From positions 1 to 64,000 of the forward strand of contig NZ_ANBM01000008.1 of NCBI RefSeq assembly GCF_002100115.1: 64,000 bases of DNA. Reading direction: 5' to 3'. Of the stretch, positions 35,983 to 43,271 are shown one piece after another. The notes under the pieces are model-generated. The model was not told where the DNA came from and made no database searches. It worked only from the letters and a program-made list of their open reading frames with translations. The stretch comes from Anaerovibrio sp. JC8 (GTDB lineage: Bacteria; Bacillota; Negativicutes; Selenomonadales; Selenomonadaceae). A program made the position numbers and the translations under genes. The first letter of the stretch is position 1. Every line of letters begins with the position of its first letter.

Positions 35983-37024
35983 CCTGCTGAGTTTTCTCTA
36001 TGGATATTTCCCCACCAAATCCATTTATGTATTTAACCAGCTCTCCCACATTACCTGCCCTGCCCTTCAGCATAATCTGCTTATCCGCCTCAACCCTTGC
36101 CTCCGTGAGGGTTACTCCCCCGCCGGCTGCACTGGATAATTTAACCATAAAGGCATATCCGGAAAGGCCTGTTCCCTTATCTCTTACAGAAGCCAGTATC
36201 CGGGCTCTGCTCCTGATTTCCCCCGTCATGTCCTCAGCATCCTTTTTCATATCCCTCACACTCTCCAGCAAGGCCAGCTGCTGCTTATATTCGTGGATTT
36301 TCCCGTCAATTTCCTGGCATTTTAAAAAGCCGCCTATGCCAATGCTCAAGGACACAAAAACATTTACCAGCAAAAGCAATGCGCCTATTCTAAGCCAGTT
36401 CCATCGATAAAATAAATCAGGCACTCTTTCAAAACAGCAGCCCCGCCGCCTTATATAGCTGGAGGCAGTATACAGCAGTGCCATATATTCCCCCTGAAGC
36501 TGCCCCGTGACAGGCGTCCTCCACTCCACCTCCGGCATTTCTCCATCTGAAATATCAATAGTATCCTCGGGATATTCCACAGCCATTACCCCGGAGATGG
36601 TGAGCTCCCCCCTATAAGCCTCCACCAAATCCCCATAATCACCCAGTGGCAGCTTCTTCAGGGTCAGCACTCCGTCATGGTATTTATGGGCCCACTGGCA
36701 TTCCTCCCCTGAATATTCCATCTCCAGCATAACGGACTGCTCCGCTTCCCTGTCTGTAAGCCCCGGCAGCTCCCGGGTCTGCATTATCAGTCTGTCATCC
36801 CCTATGCAAAATATGACCTCATTACTGCCCTCACTGCGGCTCAGAAGCCTGCCAACCAGCCTGTCATGAATTGCCCTTTCCTCTCCCTCCAGAGCTTCTG
36901 CCCATAGCACGGAAACAGTACCGCCCCCATGCCATCTCAGCCCCATCATATAAGCGGCATTCCCCTGAAACAAAACAGCTGCCATATCCCTATAACTATT
37001 CCGAAATACATCCCTCAGAGCCAA
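35939..37024 (-). CDS. PilM-PilN-like pilus assembly fusion protein
   Basis: A 361-residue protein. The N-terminal part (1-195) is soluble and resembles the actin-like PilM/GspL cytoplasmic region in reduced form (VIFCIGDDRLIMQTREL, ELTISGVMAVEYPED). A membrane helix follows (about 209-230, IGALLLLVNVFVSLSIGIGGFL), then coiled coil and a PilN-like periplasmic domain (VKLSSAAGGGVTLTEARVE). PilM and PilN are usually separate; GspL has this fused plan. No complete actin-type phosphate motifs are seen. Assignment is by architecture and context. Confidence 0.65.
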   Translation of the reverse strand: MALRDVFRNSYRDMAAVLFQGNAAYMMGLRWHGGGTVSVLWAEALEGEERAIHDRLVGRLLSRSEGSNEVIFCIGDDRLIMQTRELPGLTDREAEQSVMLEMEYSGEECQWAHKYHDGVLTLKKLPLGDYGDLVEAYRGELTISGVMAVEYPEDTIDISDGEMPEVEWRTPVTGQLQGEYMALLYTASSYIRRRGCCFERVPDLFYRWNWLRIGALLLLVNVFVSLSIGIGGFLKCQEIDGKIHEYKQQLALLESVRDMKKDAEDMTGEIRSRARILASVRDKGTGLSGYAFMVKLSSAAGGGVTLTEARVEADKQIMLKGRAGNVGELVKYINGFGGEISIEKTQQGEKGDVEFVCRGQL

Positions 37025-37447
37025 TTAAAACATTCCCTTTAAAACAAATTTTTCTTCAGCCTCATCAAAGGCCTGAAAGCAGCCTGCCTGTGCCCTGTCC
37101 CTTCCCTTTTCTGCCACTGCCCATATTATTACATAGCCCTTCCTTTCACCCACAAAGACCTCACAGCGGCCCCTGTCATCCGCCAGCACATTTCCGTAAG
37201 GCCGCAGGGGTCTATGTTCATTGACGATGGCGGTCATCAGCCCACTGTCCGACCTCAGTCGTTCATACTCCTGCCGAAGTGCCTCCTCCGCCATCAGCCC
37301 GAGGCTTCTATGAGCTATGATTTTATCCACCAGCCTGTGCTCCATACTGTTGTAGCTTTCCATTGCCGCCACCAGAACAGAGGCGGTGAACACCAAAATA
37401 ACAGCCATTACGGAAATACTGCCCCTGTCATTCCCCGTCACCAACAT
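37025..37447 (-). CDS. PilX-like pilus-associated membrane protein
   Basis: A 140-residue protein of the pilus operon. A glycine precedes a hydrophobic helix (GSISVMAVILVFTASVLVAAM, about 9-29), then a helical, charged domain. The pattern resembles PilX-type minor pilins, which lack the usual FTLIE start. The ATG at 37447 has GGAGAG eight bases upstream; ATG at 37453 is also possible. It overlaps the preceding prepilin gene by 20 bases. No family match is recognised with certainty. Confidence 0.6.
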   Translation of the reverse strand: MLVTGNDRGSISVMAVILVFTASVLVAAMESYNSMEHRLVDKIIAHRSLGLMAEEALRQEYERLRSDSGLMTAIVNEHRPLRPYGNVLADDRGRCEVFVGERKGYVIIWAVAEKGRDRAQAGCFQAFDEAEEKFVLKGMF

Positions 37448-37949
37448 CCCCATATCTCTCCTTCATCCAGATAAACCGGCTATACATACTGCTTTCAACT
37501 GTGCTTATCCTGCCTGTAGCCTTATTTTCCAGGGTAAGCCTCATAATCACCTTATGGGGCAGGGGCTGTTCAAAAACAATGTCCCTGATATTTATGTATC
37601 GCCTGCTGTCGTCACTGGAAACGGGCTGGCCATTCAGCAGGAATACCCCTTTATTATTGCCCGGCGAGATATAAAACTGGAGCCTGTCATTGTTCCCTTG
37701 TGTCAGGCCTTCGTATTTGACCCATAGGGTATGGCTGTTGCTGATGCTGAGATTATCGGCACGTCTAACCCGTTGACGGACAATATCCGTTATGGTCCTG
37801 ACCTCCTCAATATATGCCCACTGGCTGGCAGTCTTAATGTAATTCTGGCTGATTACCCCATAGGCCGCCACCAGTGCCGTCATCAGCATAAGGCATAATG
37901 GCATGCACACCAGAATTTCCGGCAGGGTAAAGCCCCTGTCATCTGTCAT
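37428..37949 (-). CDS. Type IV prepilin-like protein with class III leader (GFTLPE)
   Basis: A 173-residue protein. The prepilin motif DRG|FTLPEILVCMPLCLMLM gives a six-residue leader, with glutamate at mature position 5. The rest is a globular domain (VRTITDIVRQRVRRADNLSI). It resembles PilW/GspJ-type minor pilins. The ATG at 37949 overlaps the end of the upstream gene (ATGACAGATGA), and the longer frame to 38036 would add an implausible leader. Confidence 0.75.
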   Translation of the reverse strand: MTDDRGFTLPEILVCMPLCLMLMTALVAAYGVISQNYIKTASQWAYIEEVRTITDIVRQRVRRADNLSISNSHTLWVKYEGLTQGNNDRLQFYISPGNNKGVFLLNGQPVSSDDSRRYINIRDIVFEQPLPHKVIMRLTLENKATGRISTVESSMYSRFIWMKERYGDVGDGE

Positions 37950-38199
37950 TTTCCATTTCCATCCTGTCCATATATTCCTGCATAATCTCCTCTGCCATAA
38001 ACCGCTGCTCCAATCTGACAGCATCCTCGTGTACAAGAAAGCTGTATCTGACCATCCCCAACAGGGCTAACAGCAGCAGGGACAGCAGCAAAATATCCAT
38101 CATTACGAAGCCCTCATCCATATCACTGATAAGCTCCCCAAAATTAATGTGATTATTCTTACTCAACCCGTATCCGCCCCACTCTGTCCACCACCACAT
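37939..38199 (-). CDS. Small pilin-like membrane protein
   Basis: An 86-residue protein with the block DEG|FVMMDILLLSLLLLALLGMVRYSF, a pilin-like helix in which mature residue 5 is aspartate instead of glutamate. A short charged helix follows (VRLEQRFMAEEIMQEYMDRM), so it is hardly more than a pilin stalk. The start is uncertain: ATG at 38199 overlaps the upstream gene by 41 bases, TTG at 38166 overlaps its stop, and ATG at 38121 would leave a 4-residue leader. It resembles short GspI/PilV-type minor pilins. Confidence 0.6.
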   Translation of the reverse strand: MWWWTEWGGYGLSKNNHINFGELISDMDEGFVMMDILLLSLLLLALLGMVRYSFLVHEDAVRLEQRFMAEEIMQEYMDRMEMENDR

Positions 38200-38599
38200 T
38201 GCGACTCTTATCCTTTAAGGTCAGGATGTAGGTACAGGTGGTGGCTTCACCGGATTTATAAAAAAATGTTTCCGCCCTGTTGCAGGTGATATGAAAATCC
38301 CGGGGTAATTCCCAGGACTCCTTGACTTTACTGTTAACGTGATAGTAATAGCCCTGTCCGCCTGATTTTATATTAAATCCGGGCATAGAAGCGCAATCCT
38401 TACGCCCATCCACAGTAAAAGTATCCATCTCCCCGGATACCTCCTTCACATATTGCAGACGCTTTGCCAAAAGACCCGCTTCATAGTCCAGCCTAAATCT
38501 GTCTGTATATTTCAATGAAGGTATGGCTATACCCACAGCCAAGGCAATTACGGCAGCGGCCAAAAGCACCTCTATAAGGCTGTTCCCACTGTCTGCCAA
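38159..38599 (-). CDS. Minor prepilin with asparagine at mature position 1
   Basis: A 146-residue protein starting LADSG|NSLIEVLLAAAVIALAVGIAIPSLKY, a prepilin helix with Glu5 but Asn instead of Phe/Met at +1. The C-terminal domain is GspH-like in length. The frame opens from GTG at 38707, which would overlap pilD by 136 bases, so TTG at 38599 is chosen. That TTG is formed by the last bases of a T8 tract and has only a weak ribosome binding site. Confidence 0.6.
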   Translation of the reverse strand: MADSGNSLIEVLLAAAVIALAVGIAIPSLKYTDRFRLDYEAGLLAKRLQYVKEVSGEMDTFTVDGRKDCASMPGFNIKSGGQGYYYHVNSKVKESWELPRDFHITCNRAETFFYKSGEATTCTYILTLKDKSRNVVVDRVGRIRVE

Positions 38600-39195
38600 A
38601 AAAAACTCATATAAATGTCTGCAATGCTTTCCCCGTAAAGCAGTCCCACTGAGCTTCCCAAAGCCAAAAAGGGACCAAAGGGCAGAGCCCTTCCTCTTGC
38701 CTTCCACAAGCCTTCCACTCCTTCAGCTGTCACCATCTTTAACAGATAACCTATGGCGTATACGCCTCCCAAAGCAAAGGAGATATAAAGGGCTGCCACA
38801 GAGGCCCGGGGCCCCAGCCATATACCGACAGCCAGCCCCAGCTTCACATCCCCCAGCCCCAGCTTTCCCCCTGAAAGGCAGCGTATGAGATAAAGAATGC
38901 CCCCAAAGGTCATTGCCCCCATAAGGGAATCCACCATATTATGTCTGGCTACTGCACAAACTATTATCCCCAGCAAACCCAATAAGAACACCAGCCCGTT
39001 AAACAGCCGTTTGTAATGATAATCCAAGACGCTCAGGGGAATTATGCCAATATTGAACAAGGGGAGAAGCCACCTGGGGCCCATGACTTTATCCTCCAAC
39101 AGTGAGCTGCACAAGAAAAGCTCCACCCACGTTACTGCCAGATATAGCACCATAATTTCCCAAGCGTGTTTTTTTAGTAAATCCAAAATCTCCAT
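38572..39195 (-). CDS. pilD: Prepilin peptidase PilD (A24 family, without cysteine-rich methylase domain)
   Basis: A 207-residue polytopic membrane aspartyl protease. The two catalytic aspartates lie in PLSVLDYHYKRL near 57 and LGLGDVKLGL near 114 (GxGD motif). The N-terminal cytoplasmic segment with two CxxC pairs found in classical PilD is missing, so N-methylation activity cannot be assumed. The ATG overlaps the pilin stop (TGATG); a GTG one codon earlier is the alternative. Confidence 0.85.
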   Translation of the reverse strand: MEILDLLKKHAWEIMVLYLAVTWVELFLCSSLLEDKVMGPRWLLPLFNIGIIPLSVLDYHYKRLFNGLVFLLGLLGIIVCAVARHNMVDSLMGAMTFGGILYLIRCLSGGKLGLGDVKLGLAVGIWLGPRASVAALYISFALGGVYAIGYLLKMVTAEGVEGLWKARGRALPFGPFLALGSSVGLLYGESIADIYMSFFWQTVGTAL

Positions 39196-39605
39196 CACTC
39201 TGTCCCACCAGCCAGCCTGTCCTGACGGCCAAACTCAGCCAGTCTGTGACCGTCACACAAGGCCTCATTTTCCTCACTGTCTATGGTATATTCCCCCTCC
39301 GACAACTCCCCGACCTCTCCATTTCTCAGCATATATTTTCCCTTGGGGGGACGAAGCTCCGAGGCATTTTTCACATAATCCCCCAAATCGCTGACCTCAC
39401 CGGGATACGACCCATTATCCGTGTAGTACATCATAATGGCCCCGTCCAGTGCCTGCAGATCAGCCTGTATTCTGGCCGTATTGGCCATGGCAATGGCATT
39501 GTTGTACTTGGGCACTGCCACTGCCATAATGATGCCCACTATGGAGATATAAATTATCAGCTCCAGCATAGAAAAGCCCGAATCATCCCTTATTTTTCCC
39601 ATCAT
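39195..39605 (-). CDS. pilA: Type IV pilin, probable major subunit
   Basis: A 136-residue prepilin with leader MMGKIRDDSG and mature N-terminus FSMLELIIYISIVGIIMAVAVPKY (Glu5 present). A pseudopilin-like domain follows (ARIQADLQALDGAIMMYYTDNGSYPGE), typical of GspG/ComGC/PilA proteins, with an acidic tail. It lies between pilC and pilD. Ribosome binding site GGAGAGG precedes ATG. Length is near GspG, so a pseudopilus role is possible. Confidence 0.85.
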   Translation of the reverse strand: MMGKIRDDSGFSMLELIIYISIVGIIMAVAVPKYNNAIAMANTARIQADLQALDGAIMMYYTDNGSYPGEVSDLGDYVKNASELRPPKGKYMLRNGEVGELSEGEYTIDSEENEALCDGHRLAEFGRQDRLAGGTE

Positions 39606-39615
39606 AAACCTCTCC

Positions 39616-40803
39616 TTAAATATACCCTGTCATCAGCTCCAGCATTGGCCATACCACGCTGATGACTATAAAACCTATGACCATCCCCAACAAAGACACA
39701 ATTACGGGCTCCGCCATGGTTTCAATTACCCTTACCCTGTTCTCAGTTGCCTCCGTGCAATATTCACCGGCGTGCCTCAGCATGGCCGTAAGCTCCCCGG
39801 AGGTCTCCCCGGCCGCCACCATACTTCGCACTGTCACAGGATATAGCCCATCTGCCATACAGCTTTGAAGGCTGTTTCCCCGGGCCAGGCTGCTGGCCAT
39901 CTGCTGAAAGCTGTATCTCAGATAGCCGTTGCTGCACAGGGCAGCACAATTGGCCATGGCCTTGTCTATGACGATTCCGCTGTCCAGCAGCATGGACAGG
40001 GTACCAAGCAACACACTCATGTCCTTCATCAACCACAACCTGCCCAAAAACGGAAAGGACAACAGCCCCTTATCCAGCCACCGGGCCACCCATGGCCTGC
40101 TGCGGGCAAGGGTCACCCCCAGAGCCAGCAGCACAATAACAGCCAAAACCAATCCTGCCGCCCCAGATGACAAATGGGAAACTGTCATGAGAAAGCGTGT
40201 GGGCCAGGGCAGCTCAAGGGATAAGTCCACAAATATATCCAGAACCACCGGCAGGACTACCGTAACAATAAATATCAGGGAGCACACGCTCAAAAATATT
40301 AGGAACAGGGGATAAGCCATGGCCATTTTAAGGTTCTGCTGAAGCTTTTCCCTTCGTTCAAAATGACTGGCCAAAGAGCTGAATACCCATTCCAGATTGC
40401 CTCCATATTCCCCCGCCTCCACCATGGCTATTTCCTGGGAGCTGAACAGCCGTCCACAGGCTGACATGGCACCGGCCAGGGATACGCCGCCGGCAAGCTT
40501 TTCCTTTAGCCTGCCGCCACCGGCATTTTCCTCCTCCATCAGCCCCACCACCTCATCAATAGGAATCCCCGCCCTCATAAGCAGGGCCCCCTTACGATAA
40601 AAATGGCTTTTCCTGATTTTATGCTCCTTCCCCGACCCCCGTATTTTTCCCATAAGCCGCGGCCTTTTTTTCTCACTGAGCCCCAGAATAACTACACTCT
40701 GCTTTTTCAGCTCTCCATAGGCCGCCTCTCTGCTCTCTGCCTGAATTATCCCCACAGACCGTTTCCCTGTATTGTCTATCACCGAATATTCAAATATTTT
40801 CAT
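39616..40803 (-). CDS. pilC: Inner-membrane platform protein PilC/GspF
   Basis: A 395-residue protein with the two-repeat T2SS-F layout. A short N-terminal region has the FEYSVIDNTGKRSVGIIQAESREAA type start; cytoplasmic domains lie near 65-165 and 265-370. Membrane helices lie near 165-190, 215-235 and 370-393 (ending WPMLELMTGYI). It is the rotor platform for PilB/PilT. It overlaps pilT by 4 bases. Confidence 0.93.
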   Translation of the reverse strand: MKIFEYSVIDNTGKRSVGIIQAESREAAYGELKKQSVVILGLSEKKRPRLMGKIRGSGKEHKIRKSHFYRKGALLMRAGIPIDEVVGLMEEENAGGGRLKEKLAGGVSLAGAMSACGRLFSSQEIAMVEAGEYGGNLEWVFSSLASHFERREKLQQNLKMAMAYPLFLIFLSVCSLIFIVTVVLPVVLDIFVDLSLELPWPTRFLMTVSHLSSGAAGLVLAVIVLLALGVTLARSRPWVARWLDKGLLSFPFLGRLWLMKDMSVLLGTLSMLLDSGIVIDKAMANCAALCSNGYLRYSFQQMASSLARGNSLQSCMADGLYPVTVRSMVAAGETSGELTAMLRHAGEYCTEATENRVRVIETMAEPVIVSLLGMVIGFIVISVVWPMLELMTGYI

Positions 40804-41828
40804 ATAGCCCTGTCCATAGCCCGGAGCTGCTCACCCCTGAGTCTTTCAACGGCCATTTCCATGGTCTGCATCCCCTGATCACCCCCTGACTGCATGACAG
40901 ACTGAAGCTGCTCATATTTGCCCCTGCGGATAATATTGGCCGCCGCGTTATTGCCATGCAATACCTCCACTCCGCAATACTGACGTCCCCTCTGGCCCGC
41001 AAACAGCTTTTGGGCACATATCCCCCTTAAGGACGAGGCCAGCATGCTCCTTGCCAAATTCTGCCTCTCCTCGTAAAACATGCTGATAAAGCGCTCCACA
41101 GTTTCCACCACACCACCAGTGTGCATGGTGGCAATGACGAAATGCCCGGAGGCCGCGGCACTCAAAGCAGCCTCACAGGACTCCCCATCACGCAGCTCCG
41201 CAATCATAATCACATTGGGATTCTCCCGCATGGCACTTATAATCCCCCCGGGATACCCCAGAAAATCCCTTCCCAGCTCCTGCTGGCTGAAAAGACATCT
41301 GCCCTGGGGAAACACAAACTCCACCGGGTCCTCCAGAGTAAGAATGTGATAATCCTTCCTTGTACTCATTTCTGCCAAAAAGGAGGCCACAGTAGTGGTC
41401 TTGCCGGCGCCAGTAGCCCCTGTTATCAGCAGCAGTCCATCCTCATAATCCATAAACTGCTCAACAGCCCCGGCCTGCCCCAGCCGCTCCAGCGGGGGAA
41501 TTTCCTTTGGCAGCACACGAAAGGCAAAGGCCGTCCTTCCCCTTTGACGATAAATATGCACCCGATAACGCCATTCGGAAAGCTCCCATGTAAAATCAGC
41601 CTCCTTTCTTTTCAGAAAATCCTCCTGATGCTCACGGCGGGTAATCCTTGTAAAAACTGACCAGATATCATCCCTGGTAATCTCATAATCCCCCAGCCTG
41701 AACATCAGCCCTGCCCGGCGGCAAAACACTGGCGCCCCCTCGGTTATAAACACATCGGATATTCCCTCCTGGGACGAACTGATCAGTATCCTTTCAAATT
41801 CCTTTTCAAAAGCTCCCATTTTATCCAC
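40800..41828 (-). CDS. pilT: Pilus retraction ATPase PilT
   Basis: A 342-residue secretion ATPase. Walker A GATGAGKTTT is near 137-146, with an aspartate box (LTLEDPVEFVF), Walker B (VIMIAELRDGES) and histidine box (VIATMHTGG). The AIRNLIRE retraction motif of classical PilT is not evident, and DRAI ends the protein. Placement right after pilB is typical. Its presence suggests a retractile system rather than a pure secretion pseudopilus. Confidence 0.88.
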   Translation of the reverse strand: MDKMGAFEKEFERILISSSQEGISDVFITEGAPVFCRRAGLMFRLGDYEITRDDIWSVFTRITRREHQEDFLKRKEADFTWELSEWRYRVHIYRQRGRTAFAFRVLPKEIPPLERLGQAGAVEQFMDYEDGLLLITGATGAGKTTTVASFLAEMSTRKDYHILTLEDPVEFVFPQGRCLFSQQELGRDFLGYPGGIISAMRENPNVIMIAELRDGESCEAALSAAASGHFVIATMHTGGVVETVERFISMFYEERQNLARSMLASSLRGICAQKLFAGQRGRQYCGVEVLHGNNAAANIIRRGKYEQLQSVMQSGGDQGMQTMEMAVERLRGEQLRAMDRAI

Positions 41829-41830
41829 CC

Positions 41831-43102
41831 CTATTCACTGCAAACCCGCATAACCTCTTCTATTTCCACCAGTCCAGCCTTGGCCTTCTCTACGCCGTCA
41901 AGCCACATGGACCTCATATTGGTCTCCCTTATAGCTTCCTCCAACTCCCCTATGGTGGGGCGGTTGCTGATGCATTGCTGAAGCCGGTTATCAATAACAA
42001 GGATTTCCTGTATTGCCACTCTCCCCATAACGCCACGCCTCCTGCATTTATCGCAGCCCCGGCGGTGATAAAGCCATAATCCCGGCTCATAGGCATCTCC
42101 CAGGGTTTTGGCCATGCTGCTTTTTTCCAGTACCTCATAAGCCTCACAGCAATGAGGACACAGCCTGGGAACCAGCCGCTGGGCCACAATCCCCTTTAGG
42201 GCCGTACCCAGCAGGAAGGGCTTTATCCCCATATCCAAAAGGCGAAAGATAACCCTGGCCGCACTGGAGGTATGGATTGTGGCAAATACCAGATGACCTG
42301 CCAGAGAGCTCTTTACCAGCATATTTGCCACCTCGTCACTGCGGACCTCACCGATGGCCAAAATATCATAATCCTGCCTTAACACCGCCTTTAAGGCCTC
42401 CTCAAAATCCAGCCTGATTTTGGGATTAACCTGCACCTGATTTATTCCCGCTATCTGATATTCCACCGGGTCCTCAATGGTGACAATGTTCTTTTTGCTG
42501 TCATTCAAATAATGAAGTGCCCCGTACAGTGTCGTGGTTTTTCCGGAATTTACGGGCCCGGCCACAATAACAGCACCGCTTGCCTCATGACAAAGCCCAA
42601 AAAATTTCTCCTTGTTTTCCATGAGCAAATACAGACTGTCAATATCCATAAAGCCCCCAGCCCGGTTCAGCAGCCGAAGCACTGCCTTTTCCCCGTTGAT
42701 AAGGGGCACAACGGACACCCGCACATCAATTTCCTGACCATTAAAGTCATAGGAAAAGCGTCCATCCTGGGGCAGGCGGTTCTCTGCAATATTCAGCTGG
42801 CACATTATCTTTATGCGAGAAATAACATTGCCGTAAAGCTCCATGGGAATCTCCTCATAAAGAGTTTCCAGCCTGCCATCTATCCTGTAGCGAAGCCGCC
42901 CCACCGTCCTTCCCGGCTCCACATGAATATCAGAGGCGTTTTGCTCCAGGGCATCCTGAATAACGTGGTTCACCACCTCCACCACCGGTGATCGGTCATT
43001 GACTGTTTTCACAGGAATGGCTATGGGGCTCCCATAGGAAGTGTTGCTTCGTCGGGCAATATCAAATAATTCCTTTAATCCTTTCTTATTTTTCGTTCTC
43101 AT
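41831..43102 (-). CDS. pilB: Pilus assembly ATPase PilB/GspE
   Basis: A 423-residue ATPase that powers pilus extension. It has an N2-like domain (DALEQNASDIHVEP), Walker A GPVNSGKTTT near 182-191, an aspartate box (IEDPVEYQ), Walker B (DILAIGEVRSDE) and a zinc-binding tetracysteine (RLCPHCCEAY, RGCDKCRRRG). It is about 130 residues shorter than typical PilB because the N1 domain is missing, as in ComGA-like proteins. First gene of the pilus operon. Confidence 0.92.
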   Translation of the reverse strand: MRTKNKKGLKELFDIARRSNTSYGSPIAIPVKTVNDRSPVVEVVNHVIQDALEQNASDIHVEPGRTVGRLRYRIDGRLETLYEEIPMELYGNVISRIKIMCQLNIAENRLPQDGRFSYDFNGQEIDVRVSVVPLINGEKAVLRLLNRAGGFMDIDSLYLLMENKEKFFGLCHEASGAVIVAGPVNSGKTTTLYGALHYLNDSKKNIVTIEDPVEYQIAGINQVQVNPKIRLDFEEALKAVLRQDYDILAIGEVRSDEVANMLVKSSLAGHLVFATIHTSSAARVIFRLLDMGIKPFLLGTALKGIVAQRLVPRLCPHCCEAYEVLEKSSMAKTLGDAYEPGLWLYHRRGCDKCRRRGVMGRVAIQEILVIDNRLQQCISNRPTIGELEEAIRETNMRSMWLDGVEKAKAGLVEIEEVMRVCSE

Positions 43103-43149
43103 TTTTGTTTCCTTTTGTTTGTTAAATATAGCACCTATCTTTATTAACT

Positions 43150-43177
43150 ATTTTATCATTACTCAAAATATTTTCAA
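43150..43177 (-). promoter_or_regulatory. Promoter of the pilus operon
   Basis: On the minus strand TTGAAA (plus 43172-43177) and TAAAAT (plus 43150-43155) are 16 bases apart, about 50 bases before pilB. It is the only plausible promoter seen for the closely spaced genes down to pilO and perhaps aroC-aroK. Confidence 0.6.
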
Positions 43178-43216
43178 TATATTTTATTAAATTTTATGAT
43201 ATTTTTCGGTAAAATA

Positions 43217-43256
43217 AAAAGACTACAGTAAAAATAAGCACTTACTGTAGTCTTTT
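43217..43256 (-). terminator. Terminator after addA
   Basis: A perfect 15-bp stem (AAAAGACTACAGTAA/TTACTGTAGTCTTTT) with a 10-base loop is followed by TATTTT on the minus strand, 16 bases beyond the addA stop. Confidence 0.9.
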
Positions 43257-43271
43257 CAAAACATTTAATTG

